Positions 35,964 to 47,853 of a stretch of DNA of 64,000 nt are shown piece by piece; position 1 is the first letter of the stretch; each line of letters opens with the position of its first letter. A program made the translations under genes and the position numbers. Source of the stretch: Boletus sp. NGJ. Its lineage: Eukaryota > Basidiomycota > Agaricomycetes > Boletales > Boletaceae. The stretch spans positions 1,426,001-1,490,000 of the forward strand of contig JAGTXK010000055.1 of NCBI GenBank assembly GCA_019096195.1, read 5' to 3'. The notes under the pieces were generated by a model that was not told where the DNA came from, searched no databases, and was given only the letters and a program-made list of their open reading frames with translations.

Positions 35964-36042
35964 AACACCTCAACTCTATTGTACACGCGAGAGCGCGGGA
36001 TCGACCCAGTGAGCCTGATTATGCACCGCTGAGCCAGGTGTC
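35964..36042. other. Inverted repeat with tRNA-promoter-like boxes (weak)
   Basis: Between the RMD5 stop and the next gene, a 6-base perfect inverted repeat (35965-35970 with 36036-36041) closes about 77 bases. On the minus strand the enclosed DNA has an A-box-like TGGCTCAGCGG and a B-box-like GGGTCGATCCC. The spacing is too short for a normal tRNA, no cloverleaf forms, and no gene is claimed. Confidence 0.2.
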
Positions 36043-36053
36043 GATGTGAAAGT

Positions 36054-36703
36054 CTAGGGGGACCAACTTACCATCATTGTTAGAGACTCTTCGCCCCGTT
36101 CATCCGTGGTCCGGACGACCGTGCTCTCGTCAATGCTCGGCGTGTTCACAACCCGACCTAGTCGCTGTAGTGTCGCAGTGTCGATGTGATGCACCTTCGC
36201 GAGGGTCTCTAGTTCAACACTCTCCGTGATAGACTTTCTCGCCTCGAGTAGCTCTGTCAGGGAAGAAGCCAAGAGACGGTTCTTCGCTGACTGCAGGCTC
36301 GCGGCCTCTGCCTCTGACCGTATTCTGGAACGATACATATTCTGCATGTCATTCGCCTGGAAACGTCCTTGAGTGACCCTCCGAGCGAATCAAATTGCGC
36401 ATCCCGGGCTTACGGCTCGGACTGTCTGCATGTGGTGGTCGACTCGCACTGGACCCAGTTGGTTCAGGTTCTCCATAAAGTGTGGATCCTTGGCATCCCT
36501 CTTGATTGCTGTCTGGCGAATGCATTACTCCGGGATAGTAATGAATAGTGCAACTCACCTTTATTCTTACTCTCAAATGCCAATGGTCTTTCGGGTCGTG
36601 GATGTACTGGCTCTGCGGTAGCGGTGGCAGGAACGCGCGAGCCCGCCCAGGATGGTTTCGCCTTTGGTAGTTTCCGGGCTGCTTTAGAAGGGGCGCTCCC
36701 CAT
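36054..36703 (-). CDS. Uncharacterised small protein with N-myristoylation-like start
   Basis: The start is the ATG at 36703. The N-terminus MGSAPSKAARKLPKAK has Gly2, Ser6 and a basic stretch, the pattern of an N-myristoylation signal. Exon 1 runs to LAFESKNK, then further exons give MENLNQLGPVRV-like and NDMQNMYRSRIRSEAEAASL. After that an alpha-helical, charged segment (SAKNRLLASSLTELLEARK, VELETLAKVHHIDTATLQRL) leads to RVVNTPSIDESTVV. The read-through stop is at 36054-36056, but a consensus GTAAGT donor lies just before it, so a small last exon further down is possible. I recognise no family. It looks like a conserved fungal protein of about 160-170 residues that may be membrane-anchored by lipid. 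Confidence 0.6.
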
Positions 36704-37825
36704 GACAAGTCAAATGGGCACAAGGAAGATGCTGCGCGTTTCTCGCCCCCTCACTGACGTTCGTAAGTTAACTTGTTGTATCAACAGAGTCGACGATGGT
36801 TCACTCACACCTTGAACGATAGCCTGACAAGGGTGCTCAATCTAATAACTCGGTTATTCGAGAGTCAACGTTTCAATGTAGTACCCCAAATCGCGCATAC
36901 AGCGCGCACGTGGCAAATATTATGGACTAGACATAACACCGCCCGTCTCTCATGTCTTGGCCTATTTTCTTTCATCATGTCTTTGCCTCTTCATTTACTC
37001 CCTCAAGTCTGTCATCGTCTGCTGGCAGGGGCTCTGGCGAATGCGTAGCCGAGACATCGGGAATCGCTTTCAGTGACACGCGTCTCAAACCCGCTCCTTA
37101 ATGTCGCCCGCTGCGCGCTTTCTTCGCAGCCTCAGTGAGATAGGCACTCGACAGCGACCGCCAACGACGATTAATCCCGCTACTCATGACAGGACATCGA
37201 TGTCACAGAGCTCCTCTCACATTCCACTTGTGCCCCATATATTCGATACCCGACTTCCCTTTGCAAGTAAGGTTCCGTCAGGGGAGAAAAGTCCTGTGGA
37301 GTTCTACTGATGTTGGGTAGTAGTGACATTATTGTGTGGTCATGGGCTAGGCTTTATTGAAGGCCTCAGGGCATGCGCCTAGCATAGAGCGGGCAGCGGG
37401 CAGGTGGGACACGGTGAGGCCAAAGCTGCGATTGATGTTCTCATCTACCCGGGCCTCTGCTGTGCAACCTATGCTTTCTAAGGTGAGTGGCATGAACGTC
37501 TATATCTTACGGCCATGTTTTACAGCCATCCGTTATTTACTTATACACGATCGCAAAAGTCGACCTAGAATGAGGAATAGAAAGTGAGAATAGCAACATT
37601 CCAGCACTGGCCAAGATCCACATCTCTGTCCAGTTTTATGCCAAAAAAAGGAGTGTGAGGGTGCATCAGGGAGAGGGTATCGATGAAAGGAATGGATGTA
37701 AGGGTGTTTGGCGACGACTGGACTATGGTGGGCAGGAGGAGGATAGGTAGACAACAAAAGGAATAACTTCATTGCATGTGCAAACAGAGTAGTGTCGTGA
37801 ACGGATTCGTCGCAGAAGAATCATT
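36704..37825. other. Long gap with one possible small plus-strand gene
   Basis: This 1.1 kb lies upstream of the myristoylation-like gene and downstream of the JSN1-like gene. On the plus strand, 37101-37266 is open (MSPAARFLRSLSEIGTRQ to VPHIFDTRLPFA) and meets a well-formed intron at about 37267-37320 (GTAAGG donor, CTGAT branch, GTAG acceptor). After that the frame reads LLCGHGLGFIEGLRACA to a stop at about 37373. A second intron-like stretch lies at 37481-37524. I see no known domain with confidence, and it could be a small gene or a decayed one. The remaining DNA shows nothing I can name. Confidence 0.3.
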
Positions 37826-40800
37826 TTAATTGAAAGTACCCATGTTAGTCGGTGGCGTCTGCTGGTATACTTGATACATAGCATACGGTGGATAGACCTG
37901 GGGGACGGTCTGCCCACTGTATGCGGCCTGACTCATCCCAAGAATACCACTGGGCTGTGCAACGCCAGAGGATTGCGGACCGTAAGGAATCGTGGAAACG
38001 GGAGTTTGTGCTATTGGAGTTGTAGCAGGTAGGGTTCCGTTACGACGAACGTTTGCGCGGGGACTGTTGATCTCTGGCGACCGAAGAGCAAATGGGTTGA
38101 ATGGGTCCGAGGACGGGGAGAACGCTGATGGGGGGTTCGAAGTGCGAGGTCGGGCAGGCGTGTTACTCTGGCCAAATGTGGGATCAACGTGTAATTGAGG
38201 TGGTCCAGACTGGGGATTCTGACCACCCATTTGCAACGCAGCCATCATAGAGGCCAAACCCTGGTCGTTGGATGGGTATCCGGAAGGGAGACCGGGAACG
38301 CCAAAAGGGTTATGAGATTGGCCCTTTTTACCAGGCGGACCGTTAGTAGTGTATGTTGGTTGGTAATTAGGAATGGGTAGGCCAACTTCCTCGATGAGAC
38401 GACGGTATGCTTGAGTAGCGATCACCTTTAGTTCGATTAACACGCGCTTCGTTGCCTCAATGAAATTCGGTTTGTCGGCAGGGTCAAGGAAAGGACTTGT
38501 CAAAATTTTGTGCACGACGGCAACGCCGTTCACCTGGTCTCCCAAGACATCTGTCAGCACGTGATCTCCATGCGACGAGAACAATGCTTGTACGATTTGA
38601 CGTGATGCCTCGACCTCAATCTTTTGATTGACGATTCGAAGGACAGTAAGCGACGCTAGTTTGTGCGTGCAAAGATGCGAGAGGTGAGGGGTGAACCTTG
38701 GCGCAAGTAAACTGTATCGCGATGGGAACGAAGAAGTGTCCAACAACCACGTCAGCAACAACGCGCCGTTTGGATTGGTGGCAAGGGGGATCGAATTAAG
38801 AATTACGGCGGTAGCGATGCGTCGTTGCTGACTGGTGGTGATGTGAGGACTCTCGAGACATGCCCTCATGCTCCTTGCTCCAAAACGGCCTTGCGCAATT
38901 TCCCACATACGATCGACCATAGCATCGAAGATGAAATCGTTCGCAGGTGCACCAAAGCGCAAGCAGCATCTGATACATCGGTTAGGGATGGATGGAGTAC
39001 AACATTGACGGTGACCTACTGCACAACATAATTCCCGAACTGATCGAGGAGCAGGGGAGGTGCATAAGCCCTCAGGTTTTGCACAATAAGTGCAACTTCC
39101 TCGGGAGTCTGCACGCACTCAATGATCTTCTGCGCAGCCCACGTTCCGTTCTTGTGAATGCCTATCATAGCCAGATGCGGTGTGATTCGTTCCAACATCG
39201 CAAACCTTGGACCTGCAGAGCATTTCTCAAACAGCTTCTGAACAACCTGTATATCGCGTTCAGACAAAATGCATAGAACTGTCCGACATTAGAGGATACC
39301 AACCGTGTTTCCGAGCCAGTCAGAAGCCAAGTCAACAATCTCCCCATCAAGGAAGTCCCCCGCAACCTGATCGGTTTCCTCGACAGACATCGTACCAGAA
39401 TCGAGTCGCTTGCGGAGCTCGCGAAGTTTAGAAGCATCCCATCGCCTGTTGTTTGGTCTCTCAGAGACGAGTGGTATCGTGGTGTAGTACATCGTAGGAG
39501 GCCGGAATTCTAATCAAAGAATGAGAGGGAAGTTGCGCAGGGTGTCTAGATGACTGACCAGAAAGTGCCAGGATATCCGTTTCTGCATCAGTACATCCTG
39601 TGGAGAGCTCCCGCATGATCATCTGCTGTTCCGTCACAGAGGGGGTCCACCCAGCAGGCTTGGAAAGTCCATCAGAAACGTAAGCTATGTTATGCATGCC
39701 CGAGCCGATCATGCTTAGAAGTAAGTTTGAACGGTAGTTCTCGACCGTTCCTCCAAGAACCTGTTGGTCAGCGGGGATCGTCGAAGCACCTTTGACGTTC
39801 CGCAACGCATGGATAGTTGCTCCGACACTCAAGTCACCAATACCTTGCACCGCGACACTGGGGCTGTCATCCTGTGTCCCATTGCCTTCTTGACCATTCT
39901 TGACTGGCACCTTGGCAAACCCAATACGGATGGCCCCAACGTCACTGCCCAACACATCGCGACCATTCAATGCCTTCCTCGCACGAACAGCGTCGTCGAG
40001 GCGTTCAAAGTTGACTACAAAAAGTGTCAATATTTGACGTTCCAAGGGAAAGGAATAACCAACTGAATCCACAATTCTTATGAGTCAGAACACGGGCGGA
40101 TTCAATAGGTCCGTAGGGGCTAAAGACATTCAAAATTGTGGCGGGAGTCGTGGTACTGGGAATGGAGCCAATCCACAATGCGCGGGTAGGAGTGGACTGC
40201 AGCTGAGCGTCCAAGCCTCCTAGGCCAGGGCTAGCACTCTTGCCTATGCTGTTGGGTGAGGTTGCACCAGAATTAGTAATAGTAGTGCCCTTCGCGGGTG
40301 CGACTGGAGCACTATCGGCTTTTCCAAACCCGATTCGTACTGTCTGTCCATTGGGCATGCCAATGTTGCCTCCAAGGCGGTTCAAGACATCTTCTTTTGC
40401 GCGGATAGCATCCGCCTGATCAACAAAGTTAACAAAACCACACTCCTGAAACCAGAGGTAAGCATCGTTGTCAAGAAGCTGGTTTGAGCAAACCTTCTCA
40501 GGCAACAACCTCAAACTCTCGATGGCACCATAGGGGGCAAAAACATGGATGAGCTGTTCGCTGGTCACAGCACTATCAAGGTTACCAATCCACAGTGATC
40601 GAGTAGGTGTCTGAATCTGTGAATTGTTGTTGGCCTCAGATTTCGGTGAGATGGCCCTTCCTTGGGAGTTAGGGGCAACGAGGTAAGCCGAGGCACGGCT
40701 AATGTCACCGTTTGGAAAATGGACAGTAGGCGAAGACGCATTGCGGGGCGCTAACTTAGCATCCGACTTGAGAATACTGGCAGGGCTGGCAAGGCTGCCT

Positions 40801-42014
40801 GTAGCAGGGGCAAGGTCATTCAGGTATGGGGACTGAACCTCGCCTGTCGTAACTCGGCGTTGGAGGGAACGGATGGGATCATCGAGAGTGCCGACGGATA
40901 TGGCACGCGGCCGTGAGGCCAGTGCATTGCCAGGGGAGAGGTGATCAGTCTGCTTGAATCCTTTGGCAACATAAGACGAATGCAAAAGGTTTGCATCGGA
41001 TATGGATCCGTCATACGAACTGAGACGCTGGCGTTCATACAACTGTTGAGTCTCGTAATTTTCAAAAAATTCTTCGTCATCTTCACCACTTGGCGTAGCT
41101 AACAACGAAGTGGCAACAGAAGAACGTGCACGATACGGGTTAGACACTGTACTTGCGCGCAGGCGAGGTGGATTAGCCAAGTTTCCCGCAATCGCCGCTT
41201 GAGCCTGTGTACGTAACTCTGAAATAGTGGCTGCTGGAGGTGGGCGGTGACTGTCATCCAAGCCAAGGTAGTCAAGAGTGTGGACATCAAAATCATCAGC
41301 CGAATCTGCAGAAGTCACTGAGCGCAACTCATCCAGAACAGGAAAGGATGAGCCAGAAGGATTTGTGGATGATAACCAAGACGACGAGAAGATGGAGGGT
41401 CCGAACGGGTTCGTTAGGCCCGAAGATGGCAAGGTCAATGAACCAGATCTAAGGCGACTGTTACGCTCGACGACACCTACGGGTGCACTGGTTGTGGTGG
41501 TAGGAGTTACAGAGGTGGCCGAATGACGAAGACCAGGACGCAGAGGTACGATTAAGCTGGGAGGGGTGTTGGCATTCTGCCGTTGCTGCGTTTGTTCTGC
41601 AAAGGACTCAGTAGAAGGTGTCGTGCTGCTCAAGGTATTGGAAGCAGCAGCAAATCTCTGGGCCGCAAGGTGGACATCGGAAGGGAGAGTACCGGCTCTA
41701 GCTCTCCTAAAGCCAGGAGGATAGGCCGATGCTGGAGCAATATCACTATCGTCCTGGGATGGATCATTGGATGCCAAGTCATTCGGCGGAGACCCGGAAG
41801 GCGCAAGGGCGCGCAGCGCAGGTGGCCTATATCTTCCTAGGCGTTCTTCCGCTTGGATCTCCCGCGCCCTGCGGGTGTCATCATTAACGACGACGAACAA
41901 GCCAAAGAAATACACCCACCTCTTTGCAAAGGCCGCAGAAGGAGCCGGAGGTGGCGTTTTGCCCGAGGAAACTCTTGAATAGGAGCCATTGTTGTCGGAG
42001 GCAGATAAAGACAT
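37826..42014 (-). CDS. JSN1: RRM plus Pumilio RNA-binding protein, Jsn1/Puf1 type
   Basis: Jsn1-type PUF proteins bind 3' UTRs of mRNAs for membrane-associated and mitochondrial proteins. The start is the ATG at 42014 (MSLSASDNNGSYSRVSSG). A long Ser/Pro-rich disordered N-terminus follows, then two RRMs: the first with LWIGNLDSAVTSEQLIHVF and CGFVNFVDQADAIRA, the second with LWIGSIPSTTTPATILNVF and, after an intron, FERLDDAVRARKALNG. The Pumilio array follows (GIHKNGTWAAQKIIECVQT, PLLLDQFGNYVVQ, CLRFGAPANDFIFDAM, ARSMRACLESPHIT, KLASLTVLRIVNQKIEVE, DQVNGVAVVHKILTSPFLD). A disordered Gln/Pro/Asn-rich tail ends MGTFN at 37826-37828. About 1200-1300 residues. Family is firm. Confidence 0.9.
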
Positions 42015-42885
42015 TATAGGACTTGTTTTCGTGTGCAATTAGAGATTACCGTTGGGTTGTGGATGGAGATTAACGGACGCCCGTCCGCTTTTTCATGCAC
42101 TGTGGAATAAAGCAAAACCCAAGCTGAGGGCCAGAAGGTCGGATTTTGGAGGGTCGTGTCTGCGATGCGAAAAGTCGACGGTGGAGAGGTGTCAATGAAT
42201 TAGCTTGCGCTTGGCCGGGAATGAACTACAAAAAAAAGGTAGTAAAAGCAAAGAATATTTGATGGACGATATGTCCACCTAGCAGTACTTTGAGGACCTG
42301 GTGTACTTGGACCAGAGAAATATGGAGTACTAAGTAAGATGGTAGAAATTCGTGGTTGGGAGCAAACCACGGTCAAGAAATCCCCAAGCGACCTTTTCAC
42401 ACTCCGCTAGTGACCTTCTTCGACTATCCGGACTTCCTTTCCCAAGAACAACCGGCCGGACACTGCACAATGTCGGTCCGTCTTATGTCCATTGCCATCG
42501 CACTCGCCCAGAGAGTTGTCTACGCCTGCAGACCGTCGCTGGGACGAAGCTGGAACGAGAACCAAGTTCACTAGCCACCGCTCTCTTAGAAAAGTTGTAA
42601 CATACGGGCATGTATTATACGTACATGCATGTTCTGCGCAAAAGGTCATTAATGGGCTCGGGCGAGCTGACCAGGGCCAAGAAAAAGGGCAAATTGTAAA
42701 GGAGTGCACTGCTCAGAGCCGAGTGGGGATCATAAAATAGTGAAGGTATACGAACGTGACGCCGAAAAATACCAAATACAATTTCTAGCAAGCGAAAACG
42801 TGACCGAGCAACAGGACGAAATTCAACGACGACGAAGGTGTCCCAAGCAAGCGCGAAGCGAAGTCTCAACTAGGCAATGGTCGAA
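42015..42885. other. Intergenic region, JSN1 upstream and winged-helix gene downstream
   Basis: 871 bases. Short open frames on both strands (for example 42352-42600 plus, 42407-42709 minus) overlap each other and show no domain or coherent splicing. It most likely holds the JSN1 promoter and 5' UTR and the 3' UTR of the upstream gene. Confidence 0.4.
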
Positions 42886-45800
42886 TCAGGAGTGTCGAGG
42901 ACCCTTCGTCCTTGGTGGAGCAACGCGAGATCGTGCAGCAACTGCATCGGCAACCCTCCTCGACCGTCGCAATGGTTTCTCTCTCGGAGGAATTGGCTTG
43001 GACGCGGTGTCAGGCTTCCCGGCCGCTCCAGCCTCCTCCTTTTCCCAGTCAGGATGGACACACAGAACACGAAATATCTCTTGTTCTGTAGGACTGAGGG
43101 GCTCTTCTGGCAAAGCAGTGACCTTGGGCGGCTTCGAATCGGACAGAGCGGCTACCGCAAGATTAATGGATGGTGGGAAGGCCAACAATGGTTCTTCAAC
43201 AAGTCCAGCCTCGACAGGAGCTTCCCATACATCATCTTTCGCGGATTTTTCGTGGCCGAGTTGCGATATATGCAATGGATCCCCGGATCTGGACGGAGAG
43301 GGCGAGGCATTAAAGTGTGGCCCAAACTGATTTAGTAACCTCCCTGATGTGCTCTTCTGGTAGAACTCCTGTAGAGCGGTCGGAAAGCGCATGACAAGGT
43401 CATCAGAGAGAAAAATACTCTCTATTCCGTTTGGTAAACCATGGGCATACAAGCGAGCGATACTGAGAGGGGCCCAAATTCCATCGATGGACAAGGAAGG
43501 ATGAGACACGTTAACACACGCGTTAGGAAGGGGCGATGGAGGGGATAACGATAGGTGAGACAGAATCGTACTGAGATTCACAAAATCTGTGTCAATTCGT
43601 CTCAAGAGAAGGGTTGAACCGAGCATAGTCTGGTACACAGGAATGCCTACGAACAAACTTGGATCAACATTTCTGTCGTAAAACCCGGGGCATATACTAC
43701 GTACCTTGAAATTGGGTTGCACAAACGTCAGGGGTGCACGGACGACACGTGCGGACCACCACTACATCTGGGACCACGACTACAGATGAGGAGTGCGATG
43801 GGCGGACCCTTGATTCTACTGTCGCTTCGACCACCGCGCACGCGGCATCTACTTTGTCTTGTTCGAGTTCAACGGACGGTGGAGGAGAGACGAGTTCATC
43901 TGAAGCACGTTGTGGGAGCAAGTCATAATCCGCATGCATTCTCACACCACTAACCCAGCCGTCCTCAAAGTCATGTGGATGCACACTATCTGGGCCAAGC
44001 AACTCAGCATCTTGCCAAGTCAGTGCGCAACCTTCCCTGAGAGTTCCGAATGGGAACGAGGGCGGACAAAGTGATGCGAAAGGGGAAAGGGGGCATTGGA
44101 AAGTGAAAGAACCCACGCCCGATTCAGAAGTGGGGGAGGATGACGCGTGATGGGACAAGGACGTAAATGGGGAGTACGGCGAGACTGAAAACCCAGGTGC
44201 GAACGCTCCAAAGGAGGCGAGACATTCATGCTTGCCCTGTTCCATTTTTACAACGGGTAAATCCTGTTGATCTTCTGGAACACAAGTCCAGCCACTCTCA
44301 AATTCCCAGTCCCAGAGCTCCAGGGCATCAAAATCGAGGTCGTCCGTAATTGGTAGCTTGACGGTGGCTGATGATACGGTGGATGTCGGTGCGCAGTCAA
44401 AGTCTTCCCAGGCATCTAGCATGTCACGAATGTCGGCGGACTCGTGCTTGACCGGCAGAAGGTCATCAGCGGACTCAACCTTGACTTGGAGTGGTGGTGC
44501 TGGTGAGGGGACAGAGAGGGAGGAGGAATCCCAATCGATGTCCGAGTCGAGGTCGAGGTCAAAATCGTCGTGGTCCGAGTCAGGAGGGGGGGATGCGCTC
44601 CAAGGGACGGATGGGGACCGGCGCCTTTCGTCTGTTGTTGCGCGGCGCTGAGCCGACAAGGATGGCGAGTGAGTGCGCTCGTCGCAAGTCGGTGTGTAGC
44701 ACGGCACGGAGATGGACCGGCGCGGATATGGGGGGAGACTCCACGGCGCCTCTGGCGGGTCTGGACGCATGTCGACGTCATCAGCGCCGTCCTCGTCGTC
44801 TTCGGACGAAGAAGTCACGTCATTTGATAGGTCAATCACCTCCCTCGGCTGGGCAGTAGCGGCCGGCGTCGGCTCACACGGCAGAAACGGCCGGAGTCGG
44901 AGCGTGAGTTTCACCTTAGGGGGCCGCTCGTCGCCGCTGCAATCGGTGCTCAGCTCTCCATATCCGCTGTCATTCGCAGGACTCTGACTGTCCCGCCTAG
45001 CGATTGAACTTTCCCGAGACTCAGCAGAATTTCGTCGACAGCCCCGCCTTAGCCTCTTTCTCTTTTCGCCACACTGCGCCTCGTCACTGTTCGCGTGCTT
45101 CTTCGGCCCTGGTTGTAACTCGTCGCCGTGTTGTTCCATGGCTTTCCCTTCCTTGCCATACTCGCAGAGACGTATTCCGGCACGTGCAAACGGACACGAG
45201 ACACCTGCCGCCTTGGAAAGGTACCACACCATCGTACCTCGTCGAAAGTTTGTTAATCGTTCCCTTTCTAGTGCACCTTGGGCAAGCTGGGCAACGCTTT
45301 TGTCGTTGACCCCGACGTCCTTCGAACTGGGCTTGGTCGGGTTGGTTGCCCCACCCATCCTACTGTATAGTGCAGGTACCAGGTCGTCGTCCGCGAGAGA
45401 TCCTGATAAAACATGCCGAAGAAGAAGAGGGTGGTCTTGCTGTGTCTCGCACCGTGCCATATGGTTCCGAATGTAGGTAGTGATAGCCTGAGATGCAGCG
45501 GAGACGCTGACCGGGAGAATGAACACCGATGAGCAACATGAGACAAATGCAAGGCGATGGATGTAAAGCAGGCAGCAAGGCAAGATTCGAGGGCACAAAA
45601 ACTAAATTGGCAAGGGACGGAAGGGGACACGTACTTTTGGCACATTAGACCATATTTGAGGGTCATTTCCGCGAGATCTTTGATCGTCATCGCGCGATTT
45701 TCCTGCAGGGCATCGGCGTGAGAGAGAGCACGTGCGATGTGTAGATGGGGCGAAATGGGGACAAGAACGTACGACTGAGAGAAAGGACCGGCCAATCGCG

Positions 45801-46075
45801 TGGAAGACCTTGTTGGAGACATCTTCCGGGTGGAGCATGACACCTGGGAGGGGAAAGACGGGGAAGCAAGAATCTGGTGTGAGAGGGACGGGATGGTGAG
45901 CGGGCGGGATAGGGACGGGCTTGATCCTGCGGGGCGCAGGATGGGGAGAAGGGGGAGACTGTCTCAAACGTGCGCTTGGCTTGAGGATGGAATTCTTCCG
46001 GATACGAGTGCCATAGTTGTGGTTAGATGAGCTGGTAGTATGGTGGGGTGATGGTTGCTGGATGTGGGGATGCAT
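42886..46075 (-). CDS. GDS1-type winged-helix protein with a KilA-N/APSES-like module
   Basis: Likely DNA-binding regulator. The start is the ATG at 46075 (MHPHIQQPSPHHTTSSSN). The Pro-rich N-terminus leads to the GDS1-type winged helix, split by introns: VSNKVFHAIGRSFLSV, ENRAMTIKDLAEMTLKYGL, AITTYIRNHMARCETQQD and AQGALERERLTNFRRGTMVW. A long acidic/Ser/Pro-rich region follows (43750-45000). An intron at about 43633-43689 joins FQ to GIPVYQTMLGSTLLLRR, then IDTDFVNLSTILSHL and DGIWAPLSIARLYAHGL. This is the pattern of the KilA-N/APSES fold. It ends in a basic tail (EKPLRRSRRVADAVAARSR) at 42886-42888. The GDS1 match is good. The second domain is inferred from motif shape. Confidence 0.78.
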
Positions 46076-46709
46076 TGAGCGACTGGGGTCTCGAAGATGT
46101 GTCAGAGGGACTGGCTTGTCATTACTATTGGCGCTCCCGGAGTTCGGTACGTCCGACCAACAATGGTAGAGAGAGATATAAGGCTTTTAGGAGGATTATA
46201 AGGAGGAGGGTAAAGCAGAGTCGGTGGATGGCGGGATGGTGATGGTGAAAGACAAAGGAAGGAGGGAGGGTAACGAGCCCGACTACGTGACACCCAAAAT
46301 TACTTGAATCCATCAAAAATTCAAAAACAGTTGCTGCGTACGTATGTCACGTAATTGTATCACGTAATCAAACTCACCTCCCCGATCATTTTACAGTTAT
46401 CTACCCCTTCCAAATTTGGTCGGCTCGTGCGCACAAACAGCTCGCATATCTTGGCTGCGTGTCATCGGGCGCGCAAATATTCACAGACACCGGATGCAGT
46501 AGACTCGGGTGCTTTCTTCAACCTGCTATCGTCTCCGCGTAAATCATACAGAGTGGTTGAGAACCGCAGAACGCCATACCGAACCAAAGACGTAGACAAA
46601 ACTATCGGGGAACCCAAGTCTTCATATTACTTGTTCATACGTTTCTTTGACCTCGCCGTAGCACCCGGACTAGTGAAGGTCTGGGTAGAGATACATATGA
46701 CATCGATCT
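46076..46709. other. Intergenic region between winged-helix gene and histone H1
   Basis: 634 bases, with both flanking genes on the minus strand. A plus-strand open frame at 46355-46738 runs antisense into the H1 3' end and has no recognisable domain. The part next to 46076 is probably the promoter of the winged-helix gene. I see nothing else. Confidence 0.4.
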
Positions 46710-47504
46710 TCAAGATGATAGACGACCCACCCTTTTAGCGCCACCTCGCCTTTTGGCAGCTTTCCTTGCTGGTACTTGTCTCCCCGGAGTAGTAGCTACA
46801 CGCGCCTTCTTTGCCATTGAAGTGTACTTTCTGGTCGCAGGTCTGGTTTCCGAAGGCCGTTCTTCCGTGAAAGGGGGTTTTTGGGTCTTGGTAGTGGATA
46901 TGGGAAGCTGTTTCGCTGTCCCCCTAGCTTTCGTTACTGCCGCATGCTTCGTAGAAGATTGCTTATTCTAGGGCAACCGTCAACCAAGGGTAACAGCCAC
47001 AGAGCATACATATTCACCTCCTTGACAATCTCCCCCACTCTTTTAGGGGCCAACTTCACCTTACCCGACGGACCTGCATACGAAACGATGGGAGTTCCGT
47101 GGAGGTAAAGCACAGAAAACTAACCTTTGGGAAGCACAAAGTCACCGCTGTGTGTGCCGTGCGCGATAGCGCGATTGAGTTGGCCTGTAGCAACAGTATT
47201 CATAGAGAGATGGTACTTTGAGTCGACAAACTATAGTCCCTCAGCCGGTAGGGGGAATCGCTGAGCAGGAGGAACTGACCTTCTTGATCGCGGGTCGGGA
47301 GACACCATGCATAGTCCCATCTGGAGTTGTCGTTATGCATTCCTGATAGACCATCCTCAAATGCTCGCATTCGCGCCGGTGATGCTCACATACCGTGATC
47401 ATATCGGTCCAAGGCGGATGTGTAGAATAACGGGACCTGTGCAGCGCATTTCCCGTGGATTTAGAGAATTTTGCAGATGTCTTCCTTACAGCAGAGGGAG
47501 CCAT
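46710..47504 (-). CDS. Linker histone H1
   Basis: Chromatin linker histone. The start is the ATG at 47504 (MAPSAVRKTSAKFSKST). The H15 globular domain is assembled from short exons: HPPWTDMIT, ECITTTPDGTMHGVSRPAI, FVDSKYHLSMNTVATGQ with LNRAIAHGTHSGDFVLP, then KG joined to PSGKVKLAPKRV. The C-terminal tail is Lys/Arg/Ala/Pro-rich (KHAAVTKARGTAKQLP, ATRKYTSMAKKARVATTP, VPARKAAKRRGGAKRVG) and ends at TGA 46710-46712. About 200 residues, the common size in fungi. The intron count (about four) is unusual for a histone in animals but normal in this kind of genome. Confidence 0.9.
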
Positions 47505-47853
47505 GGAGGAGAGACGTAGGTTTAAGGTTAGGGGTATTGGTGTTTGTCACGTGACCATCAGGACTTACTAACCATATTTCATTTCGCTTTGGGTAAAGCG
47601 AAACCATGAAACCGTGTACTTACTGGAGGGTGACGTGGTAATTAACAGCGGAAATCCGGTGCAAAATCGACTGACGCTGTGGTGTGGACCATGTCAGCTG
47701 GTCTCGGAGACGACGAGGTAATATACACGATGCGACGAGTTGTGTGTGGACGGTCTAGGACACTGGTGACAAGAATCAAGCTGAGCTGGATACCCACGGC
47801 AACGACCGGCGTTCTTCCTGGACCAGACTCCCATCTACGAAGAAAACAAAAAA
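47505..47853. promoter_or_regulatory. Divergent region, histone H1 / acyl-CoA-synthetase-like
   Basis: 349 bases between outward starts. No repeat or clear TATA box, and only short unsupported open frames. Promoter role is inferred from layout. Confidence 0.4.

Noticed and set aside
42352-42740. Open frames on both strands upstream of JSN1
   Set aside because: They overlap each other, have no domain and no coherent splicing.
46355-46738. Plus-strand open frame of 127 codons
   Set aside because: No domain, runs antisense into the end of histone H1, and begins in the likely promoter of the winged-helix gene.
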